Shown here in pieces: positions 47,549-59,206 of a DNA stretch of 64,000 bases (position 1 is its first letter; the number at the start of each line of letters is the position of its first letter). A program made the position numbers and the translations under genes. Under the pieces are notes generated by a model. The model was not told the origin of the DNA, made no database searches, and was given only the letters and a program-made list of their open reading frames with translations. The stretch is from Camillea tinctor (taxonomy: Eukaryota > Ascomycota > Sordariomycetes > Xylariales > Xylariaceae): contig MU394066.1 of the NCBI GenBank assembly GCA_022578605.1, positions 558,001 to 622,000 of the forward strand. The letters run 5' to 3'.

Positions 47549-50233
47549 TCTGACGCCTCGATATCTTGTCACGGTTACCGGAGGATCAATATTTTCGGAG
47601 GCTGTAGTGTGCTTTTAATTTTTGATTCTTGTCGATCGCTTCCTATTTTCCTTTTTTTAGACTTCAACCTCTGCCGTTACGAACCAAAAAAAAAAAGAAC
47701 CCGGCCATGGGTTGGCTCACGATGTCTATGACTTCCCCTTGTCGTTTTCCATATAACTTCTCTTAATTGGTCATCATTCATGGGGTGTTTGGACCTCTCT
47801 GCTTCCACATCTACCTACCGTAAAACATGCGATTACTACTATTATTACTCCTCCTTGTCTGCACGCAACAAAGCATTAGTCAATCTATCCGTTTAAGCAA
47901 CACCAGCATAAGCCGAAAAAAAATTCCAGTGTACCCGCGATTGTTTTTTTGCTGGGGAGTTTGAGGAAAGGAAATGGAGAAAGGAGATAAAAGGAAAAGA
48001 CAGCCCCCAAAGGAAACTTCGTATTGTGGTTTTTTTGTCCCTTACCTACTTGTCTTTTTTTATAAGAAAAAAAAAGAAAAAAGAAAATTCAATCAAAAAC
48101 CCTCTTCTCCCTTTTATTTCCCCCCCTCTCCACCAATGTTGAAGAAACAAAACGTGTTATAGGTTTCTGTGATGGGCTGTGTAAAATGTAAAGATATAAT
48201 CAATAGGTTCTAGATTTTTTTGTGAAGGTTCTTTTAAAAAGAAGTATTACTACTGCCATTACTTTACTACGGCGGTGGCCATGGCCATGGCTATGGTTGT
48301 GGTTATTACGCTACTACTGCTAATTCTACTATGTTACCCAGATACTTGATTTTATTTGTGTATATGATCAGTGCTTTGTGTTGAACTTTGGAGTGTTTGA
48401 GTGATGAAAATAGAATAGTAATATACCTAAAGTGTAAAAATATTAAAATAATGAACTTACCTCCCTACCTAATATATAAATATATCAATGTTTCCTTTAT
48501 AGTAAAAAGGCAGACCCTACGATAGTACTATATAGCTAGCTAACTCACCAATTAAAAACTATTCAATTATAATAACCTATATACTCCTTCAAGTTACCAT
48601 CCATCGCAAAGTCATGAATCCCATCTCTAAAGTACCGGAAGGAAGCACCCTAGACCCGGCACTTTTGTTCTCGCCATCTCAGGAAAGGAATCGCAAGTCA
48701 ACTTCCTCCGTACCGTAGAAGACAACCTGGCTAGGTTAGGGGTGTTTATGTGACCAACAAGCCTATATGTTATATATGTCCGTGTGCAAAAGAAGAGGCT
48801 TTAGATAAGACGTGCGCATGCGGTGTTATTTATTCACGGTGTCTGACGCCTGTTTATTTGTATGGGGTTTTTCTTTCTTTTTCTAACCCATGAGCTTCTA
48901 CCTAGCCTATGAGCAAGCACACGCCGCCGCCGCCACTATCACCAGCCGGTAGGTTCGGATTGCGATCCGGGCCACGCAGCTGAAAAGGGGCTAGCTAGGT
49001 GTATCCATGGTAAGAGTGTGTATACTAACCAAAACTATGGGGTTGTATGCTGTGTGTCTAGGTATATCTCGATCATGAAACTCACAAGACGAGGGGATGG
49101 ATACGCTGAACATCATAAGCGAGAATTCTAACCTAGGTAATATATTCCTACGAGTGTGGCATTATACATACAGTTGTACAAAGAAGTTCGGGGTACCCAT
49201 GCTTTCATTGCTGGTCCCCTGGAAATTAATCCAGCGTTCTTATCATGCCCCGTTCCCACGCGCGGGCGGCGGCGCATGCACGGCCAGCCCGCCTGCGCAG
49301 TCAATCCGTTCCCCCCCAACCTCCGAATATTATCATGACCACTGCAAAAGGATCCTGGGAAAAAGGGATGCTTTAAAGAAGACCAGGAGCTTATAGTGGT
49401 GTCGTGATCTCTCTCGTCTTTAACTTATTATTTGCAGCCCGCTGGCTTGGGGTCATATTCCATCGTACTACCGGGACTGAGATGTCGCACACTACCGGAT
49501 AAATGGGCAGTTGTTCGCGAGTCATGTTTCATGATCATTGGATACCATCGTGGAATTGAGGCTTTTTCTTTTTTCAAACTTCAAGGTATGTTGAGGTAGA
49601 TATCTAAGCGGTAACATGTTAACATTCAGCTTTCTAGGTGAGCAAATACTTATACGTACCTACATACACTCCGGGTTATATATAGGAGGGGGCCGCAGAC
49701 CGAAAATAAGAACCCGGTTTTCGGTATATGTGCAACCGACTATACGGATTTGGGTAGCGTCGAGAAGCCTTATCTATACTACTTTGTTCCTGAGGTCTGT
49801 GATGAGCATGGGCTGAAGGAGGGAGGGTTATGGGATTGGCTATCGATCCCTTGTGTTGCCTTGGAAGACACCATGTTACGTGCCATCCATCCATCCATGC
49901 TACTCTAGCATGCGCTGCTTGGCTACCTTTATATTCCACTCTCCTATAAAGACAAGACTCTATGGGATTACCCCGCTGTCTTTCGAGACAATGGTCTTAT
50001 TCGTGTAATCTACTGGAATGTGGAATAGTTTCGCTAACTTGGGAGAGATAGGTTAAGGAGAGGCGGTATATTAAGAAGCAAACTTATGTCATTACACGGG
50101 TGTTGAGATATTGCTACTTGGATCTTCTTGATCCCTATTCCGGGGTTTCCGTCCTGTGGCTTTGACCTTTCACGAAATAACCTGTTCTTGATCTTGGAGT
50201 CTAGACATCACGTATCCTTGTGCCGTTAAAAAA
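47549..50233. other. 2.7-kb spacer between ApsA/Num1 and the second P450
   Basis: It contains the ApsA 3' region, with homopolymer A and T runs to about 48.15 kb, and the P450 promoter at the right end. In between are short frames without recognisable content. Confidence 0.55.
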
Positions 50234-52082
50234 ATGGCAAGATTGCCTTTAGAAAATATCGGGTGGTCGAACTGGCTCGTGCCGCTTATAGCACTCGGAC
50301 CTCTATCAGTTTGTCTTCCAACACTATCACTATCACCTTATGAATACCATCACATATACACATAAGATACTAACCGCCTTCATCAGGTCCTAGCCATCGG
50401 CGTTTACAACATCTTCTTCCACCCCCTATCTCACGTCCCAGGTCCGCTGTGGGCGCGAGTCAGCGGCATCCCCTCGTGGTACCATGCCTACCGTGGTGAC
50501 CGCCACGTCTGGCTCAGACAGCTCTTCCAAACCTACGGCGACAGGATCCGGCCCGGGCCGAACACCGTGCTGTTCTGCGACCCGGAAGCGTACGCCGACA
50601 TCTACAGCATGAAGGCGAACGTCAGGCGCAGTCCCTTCTACGCAGCGCTGAACCGCAACGTGCACGAAGCCAACACGCTCGCTACTATCGACGTCGCCGA
50701 GCACGCTAAGCGGCGCAGACGGCTGAACCTGGGCTTTACGGAGAAGTCGATCCGCGAGGCGTCGAAGTTTATCATCAAGCATGTTGATCGCTGGATTGAC
50801 ATTATAACCGAAGAGATCGATGGCAGCACTACGGGGTGGACGGCGAGCATGGATTTCTCGGAGAGAGTGGATGGTCTGATATTCGATATCATGGCGGATC
50901 TTAGCTTTGGGAAGTCGTTCGAGATCAAGGAGCCAGGGGACAATCCCCTGAAAGCGACGCCGCATAATATTGGTGTGTATATGAGGTCGTACTATTTGGT
51001 AAGCTTCTTTCTTATGCTAGCACCATGGGGGGGGGGGGGGGGAGGGGAAATCGACACTCTACTAGACATGGCTTAGATGACCGAAGAGTCGATCTTACAA
51101 ACGTCAACTGGTCCAAGTGCTGCTTACGTATATATGAGAGCCGAACAAACAAATAACACTGACGATAATGAAGATGTGTCGCTTCCCCCTCATCAAGCTC
51201 CTCCTCTGGCTCAAGCCCCGCGGCCTCGACCAACTCCTCGAATTCATCACGCCCTCCGCCGCGAAAAAATACCACCAGTTCGTGCAAACCAGCGTATCTG
51301 CCCGCATCGCCCTGCAGAAACACCAAGCCGCCAAACCCGAGCACGAGCGCCGCCAGGACCTATTCTACTTCGTGGCCTCCGCGCGCGACGCATCCACCGG
51401 CCGCCCCGCCTACACCGAGCCCGAGCTGCACGCCGAGAGCAGCCTGCTCATCGTCGCCGGGTCCGACACCACGGCGGTCAGCCTGTCGGGGGTGTTCTTC
51501 TACCTCACGGCCGACCCGGCGCGCTGCCGCAAGCTCACGCGCGAGATCCGCGCGGTCTTTGATAGTGCGCGGGACATCGTGTACGGCCCCGAGCTGCTGC
51601 AGTGCGTGTACTTGCGGGCCTGCGTCGACGAGGCCCTGCGCCTCACGCCCACGGTGCCGAGCGAGCCGCCGCGCGAGGTGCTCCCCGGGGGCGCGCGCAT
51701 CAGCGGCGAGGTGTACCCCGCGGGCACGGTGGTGGGGGTTGTGCCGTGGGCCATAGCGCTGAATCGCAGCGTGTACGGGGACGACGCGGAGGCGTTCCGG
51801 CCGGAGCGCTGGATCGCCGGGGGGGAGGAAGAAGAAGAGGCGCTGCGGAGGGCGAAGTCCGGGTTCCATCCTTTCCTCTCGGGGCCGTGCAATTGCGCCG
51901 GCAAGAACTTGGCGATGGCGGAGATTCTGATTACGGTTGCGAGGACGCTGCATCGGTTGGATGTGAGGAGGGCGCCGGGAGGAGGGGGGGAGAGGCTCAT
52001 GCAGGTGGTGGATGGGTATATTGCGCTGAGGAAGGGGCCGGAGGTGCAGTTTAGGAGGCGGATGATGGGGCTGGAGGAGTGA
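50234..52082 (+). CDS. Cytochrome P450 with atypical heme signature
   Basis: Three exons (50234-50308, 50387-50998, 51174-52082) with 78- and 175-bp introns give 531 aa. Exon 1 (MARLPLENIGWSNWLVPLIA) plus the start of exon 2 supplies the membrane anchor, followed by the Pro-rich hinge HPLSHVPGP. Motifs: NVRRSPFY and HAKRRRRLN (C-helix region), I-helix AGSDTT at 324-329, K-helix EALR at 382-385, FRPERW, and the heme loop FLSGPCNCAGKNLA with thiolate Cys470. In the heme loop, position 468 is Cys where most P450s have Arg. The sequence resembles fungal P450s often labelled benzoate 4-monooxygenase-like, but the substrate is unknown. The second intron contains a run of 16 Gs. The exon 1/2 join is inferred from frame and consensus only, and the exon 3 acceptor at 51173 is the least certain. 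Confidence 0.88.
51027..51042 (+). repeat. Poly(G) run of 16 in P450 intron 2
   Basis: An uninterrupted G16 tract followed by A and GGGG lies just inside the intron after the GTAAGC donor. It is a candidate sequencing-length error, harmless to the protein because it is intronic. Confidence 0.85.
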
Positions 52083-55000
52083 GGGGGTGGGGATTTGGAA
52101 TAGGTGATAGAAGACGAGTAATGCGGATTGGGGATATAGTTGCGGTTGGTATCAAATACCCGTATTCGTTGTGCTTGCGCAAAACGCCGCAAGCAGTCAA
52201 ACAACGTTCCTTATAGAGCTCAGGTTTCGGATACTTACTAATTTTCCTGTTCATTGGATTTGATTTGAGGTGCAATGTGGGAATATATAATATAGGGCGC
52301 GGAGGTGGAATAATAAAGGGGGAGAGGGGGGAGTTCAAATTAGCTTTCAAGAATATAGGTACTTCATAAATACTTTGGAAGTGGCAGCATCCCTCAGAGT
52401 TCTGATCAGTGATACGGATAATCAATGAATAGCTTTAAATATTCCTCTTACAGGAAACGAGCATAACCACAAGCATGGTGTGACTTAGTGTAGGTAGGAA
52501 TTATGTTGTATTATCATACTCTGTGTCGCAGAGAATGATGGATCATGCCCTGCTAGGAAGAAAAAGAGTGGCTCTGGGTATAAGTAATATGATCGTAGTC
52601 AGTTATAGATCCTATACAATAACATCGGGACAGCGGGATTACCTGAATCGTCGTTTGGCTCTTCGTGACATTTACCCTATCTAACTCTGTTAGAGAATGC
52701 CTATCAAATGTGCGTATATATTATGGTTAATCATGTAAATAGATGATAAAAACTAATAGAATAAGTAATAACAATGAATCCTCGATGTTTTTGAAACCAT
52801 TTTGCCGGGACACAATGGTTGTGTTTCTATACCTTATCTTATTATCTCTTACTTCAGTTAGAATTTTATTTCCTACCAATATTTGAGAAGCTGAACTTAG
52901 CCTAGAAAACATAACAAATAAATTATTTGTATATAAATAAGTCACCTTGCTTTGTGTGATTGCTTAGGTACCTAGTTTGGTTCCTCGAGCAACAACATCA
53001 ACGTTTTCCTCTACCTATCTTAAGCTCGCATCGAGACAAGAGGTCTCGATCAGAAAGTCAAAATAAGAACTCTGAGAGAGAGGAAGAGAGATATCAAAGC
53101 AAACTTAACCTGAATAAACGTCTCTTTATATCTCGTTTCTTAAACACAGAAGCTAGAATTATATTACTTACATACTTAATTCTCCTTATTTTCATTTCCT
53201 ATAACGGTCTTATAAGCATTTTAGCAACCAACTTGATATTATATAGGTAGTCCTCCTAAATGAGACTATTGAGTGAGCTATTTAGTTAATCCTACTATAA
53301 TATAGTGTAAAATTATTACGTAGAATTGTTGACGTGTAAACTCGAAGGGATCCAATAAAGCTTCTAGACCCCTTTTACCTTGTCCCTATATAGGTACCCA
53401 GCAAGTAATGTAGTTTGGTTACACTACTTCTAATATCTGCAACTTGATCATACGCAGACGGGTACAAGGACTAAATCAAGCATATCTTGTAAAACACTTG
53501 CATGGTACTTGTACACTCGGATGCGCACATAGGGCTAAACATCGAACCATTCTGTCGAACAAATCCTGATGCCTCGTTTCGACGCTAGTGTAACTATAAG
53601 ATCCTATCGATTTTGGCTAGATGTTGTAGAGGCTTCAAAACAGGTCAATATAGAAATCGCCGTTAAACGGCAGCTATTTCATAGGAATAACACAATGCAG
53701 AGAAAATTTGATAATAGTCTGATCTAAAGTCGTTAGTAAGGTAGTATTCTTCATCTAAGATCTGTGACGTTGAGTTTCCTCTAGCTATAACAGCACAACT
53801 AGTATCTAGTAAGCATCGTGGGTAGAGCAACTCAGCTAGTAAGTAATAGAAGGAATTTATAGTCTCCACGGTTAGAATATGCGTCCCAGAAAAAGACTAG
53901 AAGTTTTATATCCGAGAACGGAGTGTTAGGAGCTAATAGTATAGACATATCGCTAAGCAAAATCAAGCATTTTTTATGCATGTCCTACACCAGCTTCTCC
54001 ATTTAGGCTCTAGTTCCCGTGAGAAAAGCAACTGTGTTTTCTCTTCATATAGGGCGTGTGCATCGTGATACATCCTATAACGGAGCATGCTGTGGGAGCT
54101 ATTCACCTAAAGTGCATGTTCGCCGAAGAATTCTGACAAGCTCCATCATAACCTAACCCAACTGATGCTAACGCTTTGAGGTTACGTAAAGAGACAATAC
54201 TTAGTAGTATAATATGGGCATCTTCAAAGTCCACATATGTTGCGATTTAGATTTTAGTAAACTACGAGGATTGTCATCAAGGTGCAGATTCCATTAACTA
54301 GGTTAAAATGAACGTTTAGGTAGGTAATACATAATATTGAGACTAACACTATGACTTCGGATATGGACATGAAATAGATACTATAACAATAAACATGGCA
54401 ACCACAATGGGATAAAACCTACGATAATTGACTGGTACTCTGACTGATATCATCCCTTTCTCCTCAAGTATAAGTCCCCGGTGTATATTAATATTTCACG
54501 GAAGTGAGCCGAGGACGAAATTTCGCTTGCTATATCATGGTTTCACAGGCCATGTTCCGAAGCATGGAGTTGCACGGCACATAATGAATATGGTGACATC
54601 TATCACTTCACGTTTCGCCTCAATAATCTCCTAACCATGATGGTAGTAATGCTAGATAACAGGATTCTGGTAGAGGATAAATAAGCGTCCACAATAGTCG
54701 ACAAGGATGCTAAAATTATGAGACCTTGCCTATAGAATCCTGACAAGCTTGAAGATTGATCATCTCAAATCTTGAAAAGAGTAGCAAGCGTTTGCTGTCC
54801 CGGGCTCACATAACAAGTAGCTGTGTGTTAGTCTATGATATCGATGCCCCTTATCAGCATCGTCTTCTGATCGTTATGCACACCGAGAAGGTGGAAAGGA
54901 TTTCAACATGGTTATAAGCTACCCCGGTCCTGAGGAAAAGTAAGATAATCATAGTCGCGATATAGATTAAACTCATCTCGAGATGTATAGGTACTTCCGT

Positions 55001-58000
55001 ATCATCCCGGGATCAGCATTAAGCTTATGGCAGTCAAGAGCCGACTGTGACGATGAAAATAAACAGGGGAGGGAAGAAGAAGGAATGGGTTATCTCGAGT
55101 GTATCGGACTGGATAGGAAGCTTCATGTCTTTGAACGCTGCTTCGCTGGCCGTTCTACGGGCGCATCGCCGATCATCGCCCTCCAGACGGACGGAGCCTA
55201 TGCGAGTTCGGGCCCTCTAGCCTCAACACGATCCGTCAATTCATCTTAATAACCTCATCACCATCCTAAAAGAGAACAACGGTAGAAGAGGAAGGCTAGT
55301 ATTGAGCATACCGGCCTTACTGGATATTGGAAATCCCTGCTACTCCCCCACTGTTTGCCGCTAGGGGAGGATAACATGTCTGCGAAGACGGTGGCAGGGC
55401 CGGGGCCATTTATTGGAGGAAATCAATTCCTTTGAAACAACCCTCGCTCACTCAGTTCGAAACCGGACCCGGTCCGAATTGGATCTTCTTCTATGGCCGT
55501 GAACGGAAGGCGGAAGTTTGGATAGATTGATTGTCTGCTGGTGGGAAGAGTGTTGTAAGATCTCTAGCGCTGATAGTCGGGATCACCATCAATTGTTGTG
55601 GCCATGTTGCAATGCTCGCAAGTGATGTTGCAATGGGTTATAGAATGTGGCATGCTCAAGGCTTGCCCTCTGGGAAAAAGCCAAGAAACGATCGTCTACT
55701 CCCCTCCCACGACAGGACGTGACCAGTGGAACATTTGCATAGTCAAGGTAGGTAATAGTGTAAATCCATATCAACCAATCTGTTACTCAATCTAGCCACA
55801 AAACAGGAAGTTGACTCTATAATATATCGCAAACTAGGTCTGATTTGGTCTAAGGGAAAATCGACACTATGTACTTATGTTGGTGTTTTTTTCTCTCCTC
55901 TCAATGGAGATTCAGGGAAATAACCGGCGATAGGCTGGGCAATAATCTATGGCCCAGTGTGCTTCTATTTGGCCTTCTAGATTGTTGTAAACGCGAATCA
56001 CCCTAGCATGAACGAGTTAGATTGGTATATATGAGATCCATGAGTTAGAGTTGAAACATTAGTTTCCAGGTCTTGTCTGTTTAATCAATATAACAGGCAC
56101 AAACCTCATCAAGAGGAAAAAGAAAAGCCCACAAAAAAGAAAAAAGAAACTAAACCCCCATAAAAATGACGAACGAACGAACGAACTTCACACGGCTTGT
56201 CGGGGCTCGCGCAGTTAACTTCCGCAGCCTGAATCGAATTCACGGTCATATAAAAGGGATGGTTAAGCCGCCAAAGGGCTTGGCAACCCACAAAGCGCCA
56301 TCATACACACATGCTAACCAGCACATGTAAGATTCGATAATCATCACATCGGAGGTGGTTGACAAGCGAACCATCTCTGACCCCTACTCATCCTATCCCA
56401 TCCCATCAACCCCCCCCCTTTACACGGCTATGTACTACCCACTACATCGCTTGTGGTTGTTAAGTTGATCCTTCGCCAGATGCCTATCTCTCGTTAACAT
56501 ATGATCTGACTTGCCAGTTTGCTGATTCCTTCCATATTCTCAGCGGACGGGTTTCGGATCACCCATGCTGATTAGCGTTACCAATATGAGTTAGTTACAG
56601 GTTTTTTTTTCTTCAATGTCTCGTTGCGCAGAAACGAACCTCTTTTTCATCCTACGACATCGTACTAGCCTATCCTAATTTGGGGTTTTATCTTTTCTAT
56701 TTTGATCACCTTTTCCCTTTTCTCTCTTGTCGACTTACTATGCTATATGTATATGCCCTGTTGTTCGTGGTGGGGAAACTGGAACTATACTAACTAACAC
56801 ATGTTTAAAATTTTTCGTCGTTTGGGTTAACGATTGACTATAAACTGCGACGTGTGGCTTGGCCATTATGTATGTAGTGTATGTAATTGTTCCACCCCCT
56901 CCCCCATCTCCTGAAGATCATAACTGTAAAGTTGAAACAAGAAGGAAAGAGAGTTGTAGTGTCTAAGTGGCCCAACCCAAAAAAAGAAACCAAGGAGAAA
57001 AAAAAAGAAAAAAAAAATTAAGCAATTTGATCGATCTTTTTTATTAGAGTTAACTAAGGCTTATTTTCTGTGGGGAGAGAGAGTAACAGAAGACTTCGTC
57101 ATCTAATGGATACTGGTGAAACAAATTTGCTGCCGCGTCATTCTCTATCCAAGTGGAGCTCGATGGGATAACATCTGCTGGGCATAAGAGTGGCTCGAGT
57201 GGGGGAGGGTAGCGGCTCAACGACGCACACCCCCCCTCAAAGGGGCGTGTTCGATACACTACAACCCTTGCATATTCCGGTCGGCGGTTCTAATAGGACC
57301 ATGAATAGTTTAGTTGGGAGGCAACACAATGGCCAATGAATAACGTTTCTCGTCCCCCGGAGGGGGCTAGTATCTCGATTACTTAGTTTACTGTGAGCGA
57401 GAAGCACAGATGAACGTTTGTGTCGCACACCCGAGGGGGCGCTTCCAAAGAGGGATACGTAACGTTCATGCTATATGAGGCTTGATGTTGACGAATTAGG
57501 GGAGAAAGGGTGGCCAGGCTTACTGACGATGATGATAGAGAGATAGAGTAGTGTACTTAGAAAAGGAGAGAAAAGGAGAGAGAAAGAGAGAGGGAGCAAA
57601 AGGATGTACATACATACGCCGCCCTTGTTATCCGTCTTAGTAGTGAGTTACATCATCCTTAACAGCAATTACAACATTAGTCGAGAAAATTGACTCTCCA
57701 TACCAGGTACCGTCAGTATAGGCCTATTAGTCTTAGGTACATGAACCTACAGCATACTGACCAGGTATAGTAGAAAGGGCATCTTAGGTAGTATGTCCGG
57801 GTCCCTCGTCCATGTAGTGTACACGCACCACCCACCACGTACATGTAACCGGGAAGTGCAAGTTGCTATTAATCAAAACTAGCATGGCGGGCAATTGATC
57901 TCCATTTCTTAAACCAGTGAGGTAGGGGTGGATGGATTATCTATACTTGACTGTCCTGATTTCAAAATGTCGAGCTCTTCCGGTCTTCTAGATTCTTGAT

Positions 58001-58277
58001 CTTCAAGTTCTCTTCTTCTCTCTCTATCACTTTCACTATTTATCCTCTCAAGGCCAGATCGACTTGATTTACTGATCGCACATTCCTTTTCCTTGTGCTC
58101 GTTTCGTGGTTTATATCCCCGTATACATATACATATATATAACCCAGTCCCTCGTTGCATCACATCCTGTTGTGCTCGAAGCATCTTGATCCACCCGTCT
58201 CTGATACCCTATATACCCCTTACCGATTTTACACAGTTGGGAGGTTTTTTTTATTTTCTTGTTTCAACATATCCATC
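52083..58277. other. 6.2-kb gene-free region
   Basis: This is one of the two largest gene-free stretches in the window. 52.4-54.9 kb is AT-rich with many stops in all frames. 55.0-55.7 kb is more balanced, with an 88-codon frame at 54983-55249 of no recognisable type. 56.1-57.6 kb has purine/pyrimidine tracts and a (GAAC)4 repeat. The last 400 bp are the promoter and leader of the sulfotransferase-like gene. Degraded transposon sequence is possible, but I could not identify any element, terminal repeat or pol motif. Confidence 0.5.
56171..56186. repeat. (GAAC)4 short tandem repeat
   Basis: Four perfect GAAC units in non-coding DNA. Confidence 0.85.
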
Positions 58278-59206
58278 ATGTCGTACGCCGATAAATATAC
58301 CCGGAAGCCTGTGACCGACATCTTCACCAATGACACGGACATCGACCGACGGCAATGCAAGCGGACAGTGCCAATGAAGGTCCTCCTCCTAGGATGCGGT
58401 CGTACAGGAACTGCCTGTGAGTCCAAATAACTACCTATCCAATGGCGGCTTACGCCCCTGAGAACGAAATTACGCTGACAAGCATCAACGCAGCTATGAG
58501 AGCGGCCATGAAGCAATTAGGATACGTCGACACCTACCACATGATGAACTGTTCCATTGAGAACCCACCGGATGCACTACTCTGGATGGACGCGCTTCGG
58601 GCCAAGTACGACGGAGTTGGCGAGTTCACCCGTAAAGATTGGGACAAGCTTCTTGGCAACGCCCAAGCCGTGTGCGACTGGCCTGCCTGCGCGTTCGCCA
58701 AGGAGCTGATCGAGGCGTACCCCGAAGCCAAGGTGGTGCTGACAGGGCGCGACGTCGACTCGTGGCACGCATCGACCATGAAGACGGTGTACTGGCGAGT
58801 GACGGACCCGGAGCTGCGGATGCTGTCGCACTTCAACTGGGCGGCGGGCATGTACTACCCGATGCTGAAGAAGTTCTTCGACACCTTCTTCGAGGGCGAC
58901 TTCCCGAACCGCGGCAAGGAGGTGTTCACGCGCCACTACGAGGAGGTCAAGAAGATGGTCCCCGCCGAGAACCTGCTCGAGTTCCGCGTCCAGGACGGCT
59001 GGGAGCCCCTGTGCAAGTTCCTCGGCGAGCAGGTCCCCGAGGGCGAGAAGTTCCCCAACGTCAACGACAACTCCGACTTCGTGTCGCGCTCCCGCCGGCG
59101 CAACCGCTGCCAGATGATGAACGTGGCCGCCCAGGGCCTCGAGATTATTGCCCTCGTCGGCTTGCTGCTGTACCTGATCTTCTACGTGCAGATGTCCCTA
59201 TTTTAG
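58278..59206 (+). CDS. P-loop sulfotransferase-like protein with C-terminal membrane segment
   Basis: Two exons, 58278-58416 and 58494-59206, with a 77-bp intron (GTGAGT donor, CGCTGACA branch) give 283 aa. The splice completes the conserved block GCGRTGTA-SMRAAMKQLGY followed by VDTYHMMN, the 5'-phosphosulfate-binding-like loop of the fungal Sulfotransfer_4 type, often mislabelled as NAD-dependent epimerase. Further matches are AYPEAKVVLTGRDVDSW, the 3'-phosphate-binding Arg region, and VQDGWEPLCKFLGEQVPEGEKFP. Residues 261-283 (GLEIIALVGLLLYLIFYVQM) form a hydrophobic helix at the extreme C-terminus, suggesting a tail-anchored protein with its catalytic domain in the cytosol. The natural substrate of the family is not established. 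Coding DNA is GC-rich compared with the flanks. Confidence 0.9.

Noticed and set aside
51500..52204. Long minus frames opposite the second P450
   Set aside because: Shadows of GC-rich coding DNA; the + strand holds the I-helix, K-helix and heme motifs.
53663..53869. Minus frame of 68 codons considered as a retrotransposon fragment
   Set aside because: No reverse transcriptase, integrase or protease motif could be placed, and no terminal repeats were seen.
55440..55500. AGTTCGAAACC resembling a tRNA B-box
   Set aside because: No A-box or foldable cloverleaf upstream.
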